The position numbers were made by a program, and so were the translations under genes. Positions 8,123 to 15,917 of a DNA stretch of 64,000 bases are shown here, piece by piece. The DNA is from CAWUFC02 sp963921335. Its GTDB lineage: Bacteria; Pseudomonadota; Gammaproteobacteria; Pseudomonadales; Halieaceae. Position 1 is the first letter of the stretch; each line of letters opens with the position of its first letter. The notes below the pieces were generated by a model. The model did not search any database, had not been told where the DNA came from, and saw only the letters and a list, made by a program, of their open reading frames with translations. The DNA lies in assembly GCA_963921335.3 (NCBI GenBank), contig CAWUFC020000001.1, positions 2,232,001 to 2,296,000 on the forward strand, written 5' to 3'.

Positions 8123-9169
8123 ATGAACCAGGCGATTCCTGAACCCTATGTCATTGAGGGTAGTCTGCCCAGTCGGTACCCGCGTGGCTGGTTCTGTATT
8201 AGTGCTGACTATGAGTTCACCGCCAAACCGGTGAAGCTGGATTACTTTGGCACCTCGCTGGTGGCCTATCGCGGTGAAGACAGCGGTGACATTCATGTGC
8301 TGGATGCCTACTGTCCGCATATGGGTGCTAACCTCGCAGGTGCTGGTGCCATGGTGCAGGGCGATTCGGTAGTTTGCCCCTTTCACCACTGGAGTTGGGG
8401 TGCAGACGGTTTCTGTAACCATATTCCCTATGCCGACAAGATACCGGGCAAGGCCCGTATCAAGTCCTGGCCGGTCATGCAGGAGAATCAGTTAGTCTAT
8501 GTCTGGCATGACCCCGATGGGGGAGACCCCATTCCGGAACAGGCAATTCCCCGCGATGAGGAAGTGTTTGAGGACTGCTGGACGCCCTGGGTGATTCGCC
8601 GGGTACAGGTGGACAGCAACTGTCGTGAACTGATCGACAATATGGCGGACAAGGCGCACTTCGTGCCGGTGCACGGCAGCGAGGAGGTCACCAAGTTCGT
8701 CAATATCAGTGATGGCCATCGCTATACGCAGCTGATGGATGGTCGGTCAGCCGGGGGAGGTACCATGGAGTCCGAAGCGACTTATCATGGTCCGGGCTAC
8801 ATGCTGCATCGACTGACGCATCACTTTGCTGACGGCAGCAGCAGTCGTTTTATGTCGCTGGTGATGAACGTGCCCACCAGCATGGAGAGTTTCGAGTTTC
8901 TGGCTGGCTTTAAATACCCCATTCCTCCCGGCATGGAAGGCAACACGGTGGCCCAGGTGGCCTACGTGAACCAGATGATGGATGAAAACTTCCAGGGCGT
9001 GTTTGCTGACCTGGCCATCTGGCAAGACAAGGTTACGATCGACAATCCCATACTCTGTGACGGAGATGGCCCGGTCACCCGCCTGCGTCAGTGGTACAAC
9101 CAGTTCCTGGTACCGGTAGATCAGGTGCCGGAGTCTCTCAGCGAGAGAAAAGTCTACGATAAGAGTTGA
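8123..9169 (+). CDS. Rieske non-haem iron oxygenase, KshA-like
   Basis: The ATG at 8123 follows GGGAG by seven bases; the in-frame GTG at 8117 overlaps that site and is less likely. The 348-residue product has an N-terminal Rieske [2Fe-2S] domain with C64-x-H66 (YCPHMG) and C85-x2-H88 (CPFHHW). The mononuclear iron motif N173-M-A-D176-x2-H179-x4-H184 follows. The opening RYPRGWFC, the DAYCPHMGA stretch and WHDPDG resemble 3-ketosteroid 9-alpha-hydroxylase oxygenase (KshA) and related terminal oxygenases. A steroid-like substrate is therefore plausible, but no reductase (KshB) or other steroid genes lie in the window. It needs an external ferredoxin/reductase. Confidence 0.85.
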   Translation: MNQAIPEPYVIEGSLPSRYPRGWFCISADYEFTAKPVKLDYFGTSLVAYRGEDSGDIHVLDAYCPHMGANLAGAGAMVQGDSVVCPFHHWSWGADGFCNHIPYADKIPGKARIKSWPVMQENQLVYVWHDPDGGDPIPEQAIPRDEEVFEDCWTPWVIRRVQVDSNCRELIDNMADKAHFVPVHGSEEVTKFVNISDGHRYTQLMDGRSAGGGTMESEATYHGPGYMLHRLTHHFADGSSSRFMSLVMNVPTSMESFEFLAGFKYPIPPGMEGNTVAQVAYVNQMMDENFQGVFADLAIWQDKVTIDNPILCDGDGPVTRLRQWYNQFLVPVDQVPESLSERKVYDKS

Positions 9170-9173
9170 TTCA

Positions 9174-9201
9174 TTGACTCTAATACGCGGGTGAGTATGA
9201 T
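9174..9201 (+). promoter_or_regulatory. Sigma-70-type promoter for the DUF481 gene
   Basis: TTGACT at 9174-9179 and TATGAT at 9196-9201 are separated by 16 bases, a good match to the sigma-70 consensus. Transcription would begin near 9208, about 26 bases before the ATG at 9234. Confidence 0.55.
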
Positions 9202-9233
9202 GGCGGCGCGCAACATCTCACCCGGGTCTAAAC

Positions 9234-10268
9234 ATGTTCAAATGCTGCACACGCCACGCTTTTGCGCTGGTGTTTTCCCTGCTTTTCTGCGTCTCTCTGC
9301 CTGCCCTGGCCGATGAAATTCGGCTGCGTGACGGTTCGGTAGTGCGCGGTACCATCCTTACGGCGGAAGCAGGACAGGTCACCATTGAAACCGGCTTTGC
9401 CGGCGTGCTGTTGGTCAATAGCGCCGAGATCGCCAGCATGTTTACCGACCAAGAAGTGACGGTGCTGATGCACGACGGTCGGGTCATTGAAAACCAGCGC
9501 ATTGCTTCGCGCGATGATGCCATGGTCATGATGAACGATAGCCTGGAAACCGTGTTGCTAAGTGTCGAACAGGTAGATCAGATTAATCCTGAACCCTGGG
9601 AGCTTGGCAAAGGCTATAAGTGGACCGGTGGCATCAGTACTGCAATTCAGCTGGAAAAGGGCAATACCGATACCCAGGAGCTGGACTTCGACGTCAATAC
9701 CGCCTGGCGCAGCCTGCGCGATCGCTATTTTATCAGCGGCATCTACGAGTTGGATGAGGCGAATGGTGAGCGCAACAAGGACAAGTGGCGCTGGCGCAAT
9801 AAGTACGATTACTTTCTGGAGGACGTGGACAATTACGTCGGCGGATTGCTGTCATTTGAGGGGGACGACATCGCCAACCTGGACCTGCGTACTGTCGCGG
9901 GCCCTTACCTGGGTCGACAGTTTTTCCACAACAACTATCTCTCGGTGCAGGGAGAGGTCGGTCTGGTGTATGTGGATCAGCAGTATTCTATGGAACCCAA
10001 TAATCGCTACCCGGGCGGCAACTGGGCTTTTCATCTCACCAGCGATTACCTGGGTGGGTCCACAACGATTTACCTCGACCACGACGGTGTGATGAATTTT
10101 GAAGCCACTGACGAGTTACTGCTAAACACGGTGCTGGGCCTGAATTTCCCTATCTACGGCCGCTTGCAGGCCGCAGCGGAGTTGCGACTGAAGTACGACG
10201 GCAGTGTGGGGGCGGATACGGAAGAGAGCGATCGCACCTTCCGCGTCAAGCTGGGTTACACCTGGTAG
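9234..10268 (+). CDS. DUF481 family outer-membrane protein
   Basis: The protein has 344 residues, with a signal peptide ending LPALADE. A short N-terminal domain (about 25-120, DEIRLRDGSVVRGTI) resembles a small beta domain often fused ahead of DUF481. The C-terminal half is the DUF481 region: alternating aromatic strands such as WTGGISTAIQLEKGNTDTQELDF, KWRWRNKYDYF and the terminal RVKLGYTW. A C-terminal aromatic residue is typical of outer-membrane beta-barrels inserted by the Bam machinery. The family (YdiY type) is induced by acid or salt in some bacteria, but its function is unsettled. It is a single gene with its own promoter. Confidence 0.8.
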   Translation: MFKCCTRHAFALVFSLLFCVSLPALADEIRLRDGSVVRGTILTAEAGQVTIETGFAGVLLVNSAEIASMFTDQEVTVLMHDGRVIENQRIASRDDAMVMMNDSLETVLLSVEQVDQINPEPWELGKGYKWTGGISTAIQLEKGNTDTQELDFDVNTAWRSLRDRYFISGIYELDEANGERNKDKWRWRNKYDYFLEDVDNYVGGLLSFEGDDIANLDLRTVAGPYLGRQFFHNNYLSVQGEVGLVYVDQQYSMEPNNRYPGGNWAFHLTSDYLGGSTTIYLDHDGVMNFEATDELLLNTVLGLNFPIYGRLQAAAELRLKYDGSVGADTEESDRTFRVKLGYTW

Positions 10269-10270
10269 GG

Positions 10271-11497
10271 CTAACGGCCCAACTGGGCCAGGCTTTGCAC
10301 CACGTAAATACCGATGGGCAGGTCGCTGTGGGGGCCCGGTTCGTTTTGCGAGAGCACCACACCCACCATATTGGTGCTGGGGCTGACCCAGAAGGTGGTA
10401 CCAAAATAGCCGCTCCAGCCATAGTCGCCATTGCGATCTCCGAGCAGACTGGCTTCTGCGTCCGCCACTACCTGCATACCCAGACCCCAGCCGATGCCCT
10501 CGATCCCTTCGGCAGCGAGAACACCTTCAGGCACATGCAATTGGATCATCTGTTCGATGGTTTCCGCTTTTAGCAGGCGCACACCCTGGTACTCACCGCC
10601 GTGATACAGCATGAGAGCGAAGCGCATGTAATCCGGTGCCGTTGACACCAGTCCGCTGCCACCCTGGGGAAACTCCGTGTCGCTGTCGGGTGTGGGCACG
10701 CTCACCAGCTTGCCGTCAGTATCCTGGGTATACACGGTGGCCAGCTCCTGCGGAGCAGGATCGGCGAAACGGAAGCGGGTGTTGGTCATCTGCAGCGGGT
10801 CGAAAATACGCGCCTGCAGAAATTCATCGAAAGCTTGCTGTGAGGCCACTTCGACGACCGCCGCCAGTACATCGGCAGACCAGCCGTAGCGCCACATTGC
10901 ACCGGGTTGTTCGAACAGGGGCAACTGGCCGAGTCTGTCGACGCGCTCAACCATGCTGCCGCTGTCCTGCTTGCGAGGTCCATTCGCTGACCAGTGTTCC
11001 CAGAGATCGGTGTCTATGCCGCCACGCCCGGGGCCAACACCTGAGGCAAACATCAGCAAATGTCTTACCGTTGGAACAGGATCAGCGGCCACGGTTTTAA
11101 AATAGCCCTGGCTGTTGCGCTGATGGTTCACTGCGACACGGGCGTCGGCGAAGCCTGGTAAGTAGTCTGCGACCGGGTCGTCGAGGCCCAGCCTGCCTTC
11201 CTCGATCAGCATCATAGCTGCCACCGCTGTGACCGGCTTGGTCATCGATGCAAAGCGCATGCGGGTATCTGCCGTCATGGGCTGTTCGCTTTCGATATCT
11301 GCCCAGCCCGCCGTGGTGGTGTGGACCGGCTCGCCGTCGATGGCGATCACCGCGACAAAACCGGAGCGGGTGCCGCTCCACACCTGGTAATTAAGCCAGG
11401 TATCGACAGCGGTACGATTAAACCAGCCCAGATCGGGGCCGCCGCCGCAGCCCGCGAGCAAGCCCAGCAGGGCAGTGAGTGCCAGTACTCTCGTCAT
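10271..11497 (-). CDS. Serine hydrolase of the beta-lactamase (class C) family, lipoprotein
   Basis: The product has 408 residues with a lipobox (LLAGC, Cys17). The catalytic S84-x-x-K motif is SMTK, followed by the YGWS motif that replaces YxN in EstB-type esterases, and by a C-terminal GWSGYFGTTFWV segment in place of a KTG box. This combination points to an esterase or peptidase rather than a true beta-lactamase. It would be anchored in the envelope. It follows the DAHP synthase gene with a one-base overlap (TAATG), so the two may share a transcript although no functional link is obvious. Confidence 0.8.
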   Translation of the reverse strand: MTRVLALTALLGLLAGCGGGPDLGWFNRTAVDTWLNYQVWSGTRSGFVAVIAIDGEPVHTTTAGWADIESEQPMTADTRMRFASMTKPVTAVAAMMLIEEGRLGLDDPVADYLPGFADARVAVNHQRNSQGYFKTVAADPVPTVRHLLMFASGVGPGRGGIDTDLWEHWSANGPRKQDSGSMVERVDRLGQLPLFEQPGAMWRYGWSADVLAAVVEVASQQAFDEFLQARIFDPLQMTNTRFRFADPAPQELATVYTQDTDGKLVSVPTPDSDTEFPQGGSGLVSTAPDYMRFALMLYHGGEYQGVRLLKAETIEQMIQLHVPEGVLAAEGIEGIGWGLGMQVVADAEASLLGDRNGDYGWSGYFGTTFWVSPSTNMVGVVLSQNEPGPHSDLPIGIYVVQSLAQLGR

Positions 11498-12567
11498 TAG
11501 CCTTGCCGGCGCTTGAGCGCCGCCTCCGCCAGTTCTTCCAGCAGTATTTGCGTATCGTCCCAGTGAATGCAGGGGTCGGTAATGCTCTGCCCGTAAGTCA
11601 GCGCCTGGCCGTCGATCACATCCTGGCGCCCCTCGACAAGATTGCTTTCTAGCATGAGGCCAAAGATGCTGCGGCTGCCACGGGCTATCTGGGTGGCTAT
11701 GTCGCGGGCCACGTCTTTCTGGCGCGCCGGAATTTTTCGTGAGTTGGCGTGGCTGGCATCGATCATGATGCGCGAGGCCAGACCCGCTTTGTTGAGCATG
11801 GCGGTGGCATCATCCACTGAGAACATGTCGTAGTTCGGGTGCTTTCCGCCCCGCAAAATAATATGGCAGTCCTGGTTGCCCTCGGTCTGGAAAATGGCCG
11901 AATGACCTTCCTTGGTGACTGACAGGAAGTGATGCGGATTGGAGGCAGATTTAATGGCGTCGATGGCGATCTGGATGTCGCCGTCTGTGGCGTTTTTGAA
12001 ACCCACGGGACAGGACAGGCCGGAGGCGAGTTCGCGGTGGGTCTGGCTTTCCGTGGTGCGCGCACCGATCGCGCCCCATGACACCAGGTCGGCGATGTAC
12101 TGTGGGCTGATGAGGTCCAGGTATTCGGTACCTGTTGGCAAACCTGTATCGGCCAGGTCCAGCAACAGCTGGCGGGCGATACGCAGGCCCTTGTTTATCT
12201 GGAAGGTGTTGTTGAGGTCGGGGTCGTTGATCAACCCTTTCCAGCCGACCGTGGTACGGGGTTTCTCGAAGTAGACCCGCATGACGACCAGCACGTGCTC
12301 GGCCACCGCGTCGGCCACGGGTTTGAGTTTGTCTGCGTATTCACGGGCGGCATCCGGATCGTGAATGGAGCAGGGGCCCACAACCACGACAACGCGGTCA
12401 TCTTCGCCGGCCAGCACCTGGTGGATACCACGGCGGGCACTCTCCACGGTGCGGGCGGCTGCTTCGCTCACTGGGATTTCACCGATCAGTTGATCCGGTG
12501 AAATCAATTCTTTCATGGCACTGATGCGTAAATCGTCAGTACGATGGTCTTCGCTACTTTGGGACAT
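11497..12567 (-). CDS. 3-deoxy-7-phosphoheptulonate (DAHP) synthase, class I
   Basis: Starting at the ATG at 12567 gives 355 residues, the normal length; upstream in-frame codons to 12687 would add an unusual extension. The protein contains VVVVGPCSIHDPDAA, MRVYFEKPRTTVGWKGL, GARTTESQTHRELASGLS and IMIDASHANS, all diagnostic of AroF/AroG/AroH enzymes. It condenses phosphoenolpyruvate and erythrose 4-phosphate, the first step of the shikimate pathway. Which aromatic amino acid inhibits it cannot be told from sequence by eye. It is divergent from the DUF1080 lipoprotein gene. Confidence 0.93.
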   Translation of the reverse strand: MSQSSEDHRTDDLRISAMKELISPDQLIGEIPVSEAAARTVESARRGIHQVLAGEDDRVVVVVGPCSIHDPDAAREYADKLKPVADAVAEHVLVVMRVYFEKPRTTVGWKGLINDPDLNNTFQINKGLRIARQLLLDLADTGLPTGTEYLDLISPQYIADLVSWGAIGARTTESQTHRELASGLSCPVGFKNATDGDIQIAIDAIKSASNPHHFLSVTKEGHSAIFQTEGNQDCHIILRGGKHPNYDMFSVDDATAMLNKAGLASRIMIDASHANSRKIPARQKDVARDIATQIARGSRSIFGLMLESNLVEGRQDVIDGQALTYGQSITDPCIHWDDTQILLEELAEAALKRRQG

Positions 12568-12625
12568 GGTTCTGTCGGCCCTGAAAAATGTGCCATTATA
12601 CATGCGAGCATAATAAGGAGTGTGT

Positions 12626-13201
12626 ATGCGTCTGCCCGTGTTTTTGGCTGTGCTGGTTGTTGGCTGCCTAAGTGCTTGCGCCAACACCGATGATGCGCCG
12701 GTGCAGCTGAATCATCTCGACGCCTGGCAGGTGGAGGGCGAGGCCAGCTGGGGGATGAGTGGCGCGGAAATCGTCGGCGCTGGAGAGGGTGATGGCTTTT
12801 TGGTCAGCCTGGACAGATTCAGTGATTTCGAACTCAGCCTTGAATTCAGCGTCGATGCTGAAACCAACTCCGGCATATTCCTGCGGTGCCAGGATCGTAA
12901 GCGCATTCACCCAGAGACCTGTTACGAGGCCAATATCTGGGATCAGCACCCCCAGCAACAGGCGCGCACTGGGGCCATTGTGTTTCGGGTAATGCCGCCG
13001 CTGGCCCAGGTGCACACATTGGAAGGTTGGAACAGCTATCTCGTGCTCGCCCGTGGCGATAAGCTCAGGGTCTGGGTAAACGACACGCTGACTGCCGAAC
13101 TGGAACGAGCCGAATTCAGCGCCGGCTTTATTGCGCTGCAGCGTTGGGGCGGTGGCGAGGTACGTTTTCGTAACATACGGCTGCGGGAGCTGTCTCTGTG
13201 A
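12626..13201 (+). CDS. DUF1080 (3-keto-disaccharide hydrolase-like) lipoprotein
   Basis: The ATG at 12626 follows an AAGGAG site; the upstream GTG at 12620 lies within it. The 191-residue product has a lipobox (CLSAC). The rest is one concanavalin-like DUF1080 domain, shown by FLVSLDRFSDFELSLEF, NSGIFLRC, YEANIWDQHP and GFIALQRWGGGEVRFRNIRLREL. DUF1080 proteins bind or cleave sugar-related ligands; several hydrolyse 3-keto-glycosides. It is the first gene of a run whose members overlap or nearly touch, together with a SnoaL-like lipoprotein, a GGDEF-like protein and a FAH-family hydrolase. Confidence 0.8.
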   Translation: MRLPVFLAVLVVGCLSACANTDDAPVQLNHLDAWQVEGEASWGMSGAEIVGAGEGDGFLVSLDRFSDFELSLEFSVDAETNSGIFLRCQDRKRIHPETCYEANIWDQHPQQQARTGAIVFRVMPPLAQVHTLEGWNSYLVLARGDKLRVWVNDTLTAELERAEFSAGFIALQRWGGGEVRFRNIRLRELSL

Positions 13202-14181
13202 AGCTGTTGTTATATATCAGCCTGTTGCTATTGGTTGCCTGTAGCCCTGGCGCCGATGATCAAACCCCTGATGTCACCGCCTTCACCAACTGGTTGGCGC
13301 ATGCTGCCGCGACGGCACCGCCGGCTACGGCAGAGCGGGTGATGAACATGGCGGCGGTCGCTGAGGCCTTGTCGTCTCTTGACGGCGAGGCGCTGCAGGC
13401 ACTGCTGGCCGATGATTTCCAGTCCCATAATCCCATGCTGGCCGATGGCCGTGAGGGTCTGCTGTCTCTGACACACGAGGAACATCGACCTCGAGGCGGT
13501 GGTGATAACTTCATGGCGAATACCGCCCACGTGTTGGCGCAGGACGATCATGTGTTGCTGCATCGGGGTGGGCGCCTGGGACCATTGGCCTCAGTGAATA
13601 TGGATGTGTTTCGATTCAACGAGTCAGGCCAGTTGGCAGAGCAGTGGAGTTTTGTGCAACCGGTAGAGGCAGGTTTTATCGATAACCTCCTGTTCAGTTT
13701 CGTGGTGCCCCGGCAGCTGGATTTGATACCCACCCGAGACATACCCGGTCCCGGCTTGTTGCGAAGCGTGAGCGACTATGCACTGCCAGTGCGGGTCAGT
13801 GCGGCCGGCGTACAGTCCAACAGCGAGCAGGTCAGGGCTTACCTTGCTGAATTGCATGGGGAGCGGCAGCGCCAAAAGCTGGAACAGTTCCTGCACCCTG
13901 AGTTCTTTATTCATCTGCCCTGTGTTGAGCCAGGCAGGGTTGCCTGGCTGGATGTGCTGGGCCGGGGCCGGCAGCGGCCCGCATTGCCACAGATCGAGAA
14001 GTTGATCGCCCAGAATGATCTGGTTTGGGTGCTTACCCGCATGCCTCATATTGTCGAAGAGGACGTACCTGAACTGGCAGTGGCTGATCTTTTTCGCGTG
14101 CGCGACGGGCTCATTGTCGAACAGTGGAAGCTGGTACAGCCCTCGCCGCGTTTCTCCCGCAACCAGAATGGTCTATTCTAG
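13198..14181 (+). CDS. Lipoprotein with two SnoaL-like (NTF2-fold) domains
   Basis: A GTG start overlaps the previous stop (GTGA). The 327-residue product has a lipobox (LLVAC). Two copies of a SnoaL-type domain are visible at about 45-155 and 205-318. Each ends with a matching strand, NESGQLAEQWSFVQPVEA and VRDGLIVEQWKLVQPSPR, and each contains an early acidic/His region (DDFQSHNPMLADGREG and HPEFFIHLPCVEPG). SnoaL-like proteins are cyclases, isomerases or hydrolases of polyketides and steroids, or just small-molecule binders. As an envelope lipoprotein its role is unknown. Confidence 0.7.
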   Translation: MKLLLYISLLLLVACSPGADDQTPDVTAFTNWLAHAAATAPPATAERVMNMAAVAEALSSLDGEALQALLADDFQSHNPMLADGREGLLSLTHEEHRPRGGGDNFMANTAHVLAQDDHVLLHRGGRLGPLASVNMDVFRFNESGQLAEQWSFVQPVEAGFIDNLLFSFVVPRQLDLIPTRDIPGPGLLRSVSDYALPVRVSAAGVQSNSEQVRAYLAELHGERQRQKLEQFLHPEFFIHLPCVEPGRVAWLDVLGRGRQRPALPQIEKLIAQNDLVWVLTRMPHIVEEDVPELAVADLFRVRDGLIVEQWKLVQPSPRFSRNQNGLF

Positions 14182-14186
14182 CGCCC

Positions 14187-15221
14187 ATGACTGATACTCA
14201 AGTGACGGCGACGGACCAGCCAACTGTCGTTAAGACGACGGCCCTGTTTATTGCTTTCGTCGCGGTGTTCGCAACCGCGATCAGAGCGCTTGTTGCCCGT
14301 GAGATTGACCCTGCCGCTGTCCCCACAACCCTGGGTTGTGTCGCGCTGCTGGTGCTGGTGAATCGCTATGTGCATAGCGGCGGCTCCGCGGTGGTCGGTG
14401 CCTGGTGGATACTGGGCGTCGTCATGGCCATCTATGCCTACCTGACGGTCAGTTCCCACGGCTTTCTTGGCTCGATTATTTATGCCGCTCCGGTAGTACC
14501 GCTGCTGGCCTGGGTGATGCTTAATAGAGCTGCGACAAGGGTGATGACGATCGCCACCGGCCTGTTTTTGATGCTGTTGCTGTCACTCCATCTCGCGGGT
14601 AGTCTGGAGCCCGATGCGTATTTCCCTGAAGAAATTCGCTACGTCATGAAAAGTGTCGTGATGGTGCTGACGCTTATAGCGGTGTACTGGGTAGTGGCCT
14701 TTCAATCAGTGGAACATCGTCATCAGCAGACCCTGGATCGTCCTGATATGAGCCGGGATGAACACAGCGGCTTGCTGCGCAGCGAGGCTATGGCAGACAA
14801 TTTGCGCCGGGAGTTAATGCGGGGTCATCGCGGCGGCCAACCCCTGAGCCTGATGTTGATTGGTTTAGATAATAGTGTGAGTAGTGAGGTTCAATCCGGC
14901 GTAGCAGATGCCATCAAGTACTCCCTCAAACGCGCCACTGACTTCCTGGGTCATCATGACCAGGGTCGCTTCGCTGCGATTCTTCCTGATACCGGCCTGA
15001 GCGGCGCTGTGAAAGTGGCGGAAAAATTTCGCACTCTCATGGATACGCTGGATATTCCACAAGGCGAAGAATTGGTTCAGGTGAGCGTTAGCCTGGCGGT
15101 AGTCACAGTGCCCGGCGATACACTGCGCGGCCCCGACCAGGTTGTCGACCAGGCCGAGCGCTTACTGGAGCAGGCCCTTCAGGGCGGCGGCAATCGCGTG
15201 CTGTCTGGCGAGGTCAGCTGA
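14187..15221 (+). CDS. Membrane protein with degenerate GGDEF domain
   Basis: The ATG at 14187 gives 344 residues. The N-terminal half has about six membrane helices. A C-terminal GGDEF-fold domain (about 220-340) keeps the surrounding pattern: SLMLIGLDN, LKRATDFLG, FAAILPDTGLSGAVKVAEKFR. The active loop reads HHDQGRF where RYGGDEF is expected. Loss of both glycines and the acidic pair argues that it cannot make cyclic di-GMP; it may bind GTP or act as a scaffold. The start lies 5 bases after the lipoprotein gene and the stop overlaps the next start (TGATG). Confidence 0.75.
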   Translation: MTDTQVTATDQPTVVKTTALFIAFVAVFATAIRALVAREIDPAAVPTTLGCVALLVLVNRYVHSGGSAVVGAWWILGVVMAIYAYLTVSSHGFLGSIIYAAPVVPLLAWVMLNRAATRVMTIATGLFLMLLLSLHLAGSLEPDAYFPEEIRYVMKSVVMVLTLIAVYWVVAFQSVEHRHQQTLDRPDMSRDEHSGLLRSEAMADNLRRELMRGHRGGQPLSLMLIGLDNSVSSEVQSGVADAIKYSLKRATDFLGHHDQGRFAAILPDTGLSGAVKVAEKFRTLMDTLDIPQGEELVQVSVSLAVVTVPGDTLRGPDQVVDQAERLLEQALQGGGNRVLSGEVS

Positions 15222-15901
15222 TGGATCTGGTGTTAGAAGCTCCTGCGCCGGTGCTGGCCGCCGTGATCGACGGTCGAGGGTTTCCCGTTAACCGGATTTA
15301 CTGCATTGGTCGCAACTACGCGGACCATGTGGCCGAGATGGGTGGCGATGCAGAGCGCGATCCGCCGGTCTTTTTTTCCAAGCCTGCCGATGCCCTCGTT
15401 TCAAACCATAAAGATATTCCTTATCCGCCCGGTACCGGGAACCTGCATCATGAGGTGGAGTTGGTGGTGGCGCTGGCCAGTGGTGGTGCCGATATAGCAC
15501 CTGAGCAGGCGCTGAAGCATGTATTTGGCTATGCGGTGGGCAATGACCTGACGCGCCGCGACTTGCAGCACGCCGCCAAGAAAGCGGGGCAGCCCTGGGA
15601 CAGTGCCAAGGGTTTTGATCATTCCGCACCCATATCGGCCTTGATCCCGGCTGCCGATGTCGATCTCGCGGACGCCGAGATAAGCCTGCATTGCAACGGT
15701 GAACTGCGGCAACGGGCGCAGCTCGCAGACATGATCTGGTCGGTTGCAGAGATCATCGCTGCGCTGTCGCAGCTTTATACGCTCAAGCCTGGTGATCTCA
15801 TATTTACCGGTACTCCTGCCGGCGTGGGTGCTATCGCCGTGGGTGACAGCATTGAAGCATCCATCAGCGGTTTGGACACCTTGCAGCACCGTATTGTCTG
15901 A
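15221..15901 (+). CDS. Fumarylacetoacetate hydrolase (FAH) family protein
   Basis: This 226-residue protein is the length of single-domain FAH proteins. It carries YCIGRNYADHVAEMG, FFSKPADAL, the metal-binding HHEVELVVAL and VGNDLTRRDLQ, and the GKGFD-like AKGFDHSAPI. Ligands for a divalent metal would be the Glu pair in HEVEL and the Asp in GNDLT. Relatives are fumarylpyruvate hydrolases or acylpyruvate/oxaloacetate decarboxylases (YcgM, FAHD1 type), so cleavage or decarboxylation of a beta-diketo or oxaloacetate-like substrate is expected. It is translationally coupled to the GGDEF-like gene. Confidence 0.87.
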   Translation: MDLVLEAPAPVLAAVIDGRGFPVNRIYCIGRNYADHVAEMGGDAERDPPVFFSKPADALVSNHKDIPYPPGTGNLHHEVELVVALASGGADIAPEQALKHVFGYAVGNDLTRRDLQHAAKKAGQPWDSAKGFDHSAPISALIPAADVDLADAEISLHCNGELRQRAQLADMIWSVAEIIAALSQLYTLKPGDLIFTGTPAGVGAIAVGDSIEASISGLDTLQHRIV

Positions 15902-15917
15902 TATTTTTCCTGAAGGA

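Noticed and set aside
10271..11497. True class C beta-lactamase giving antibiotic resistance
   Set aside because: The YGWS motif and absence of a KTG box fit EstB-type esterases better, and it is a lipoprotein.
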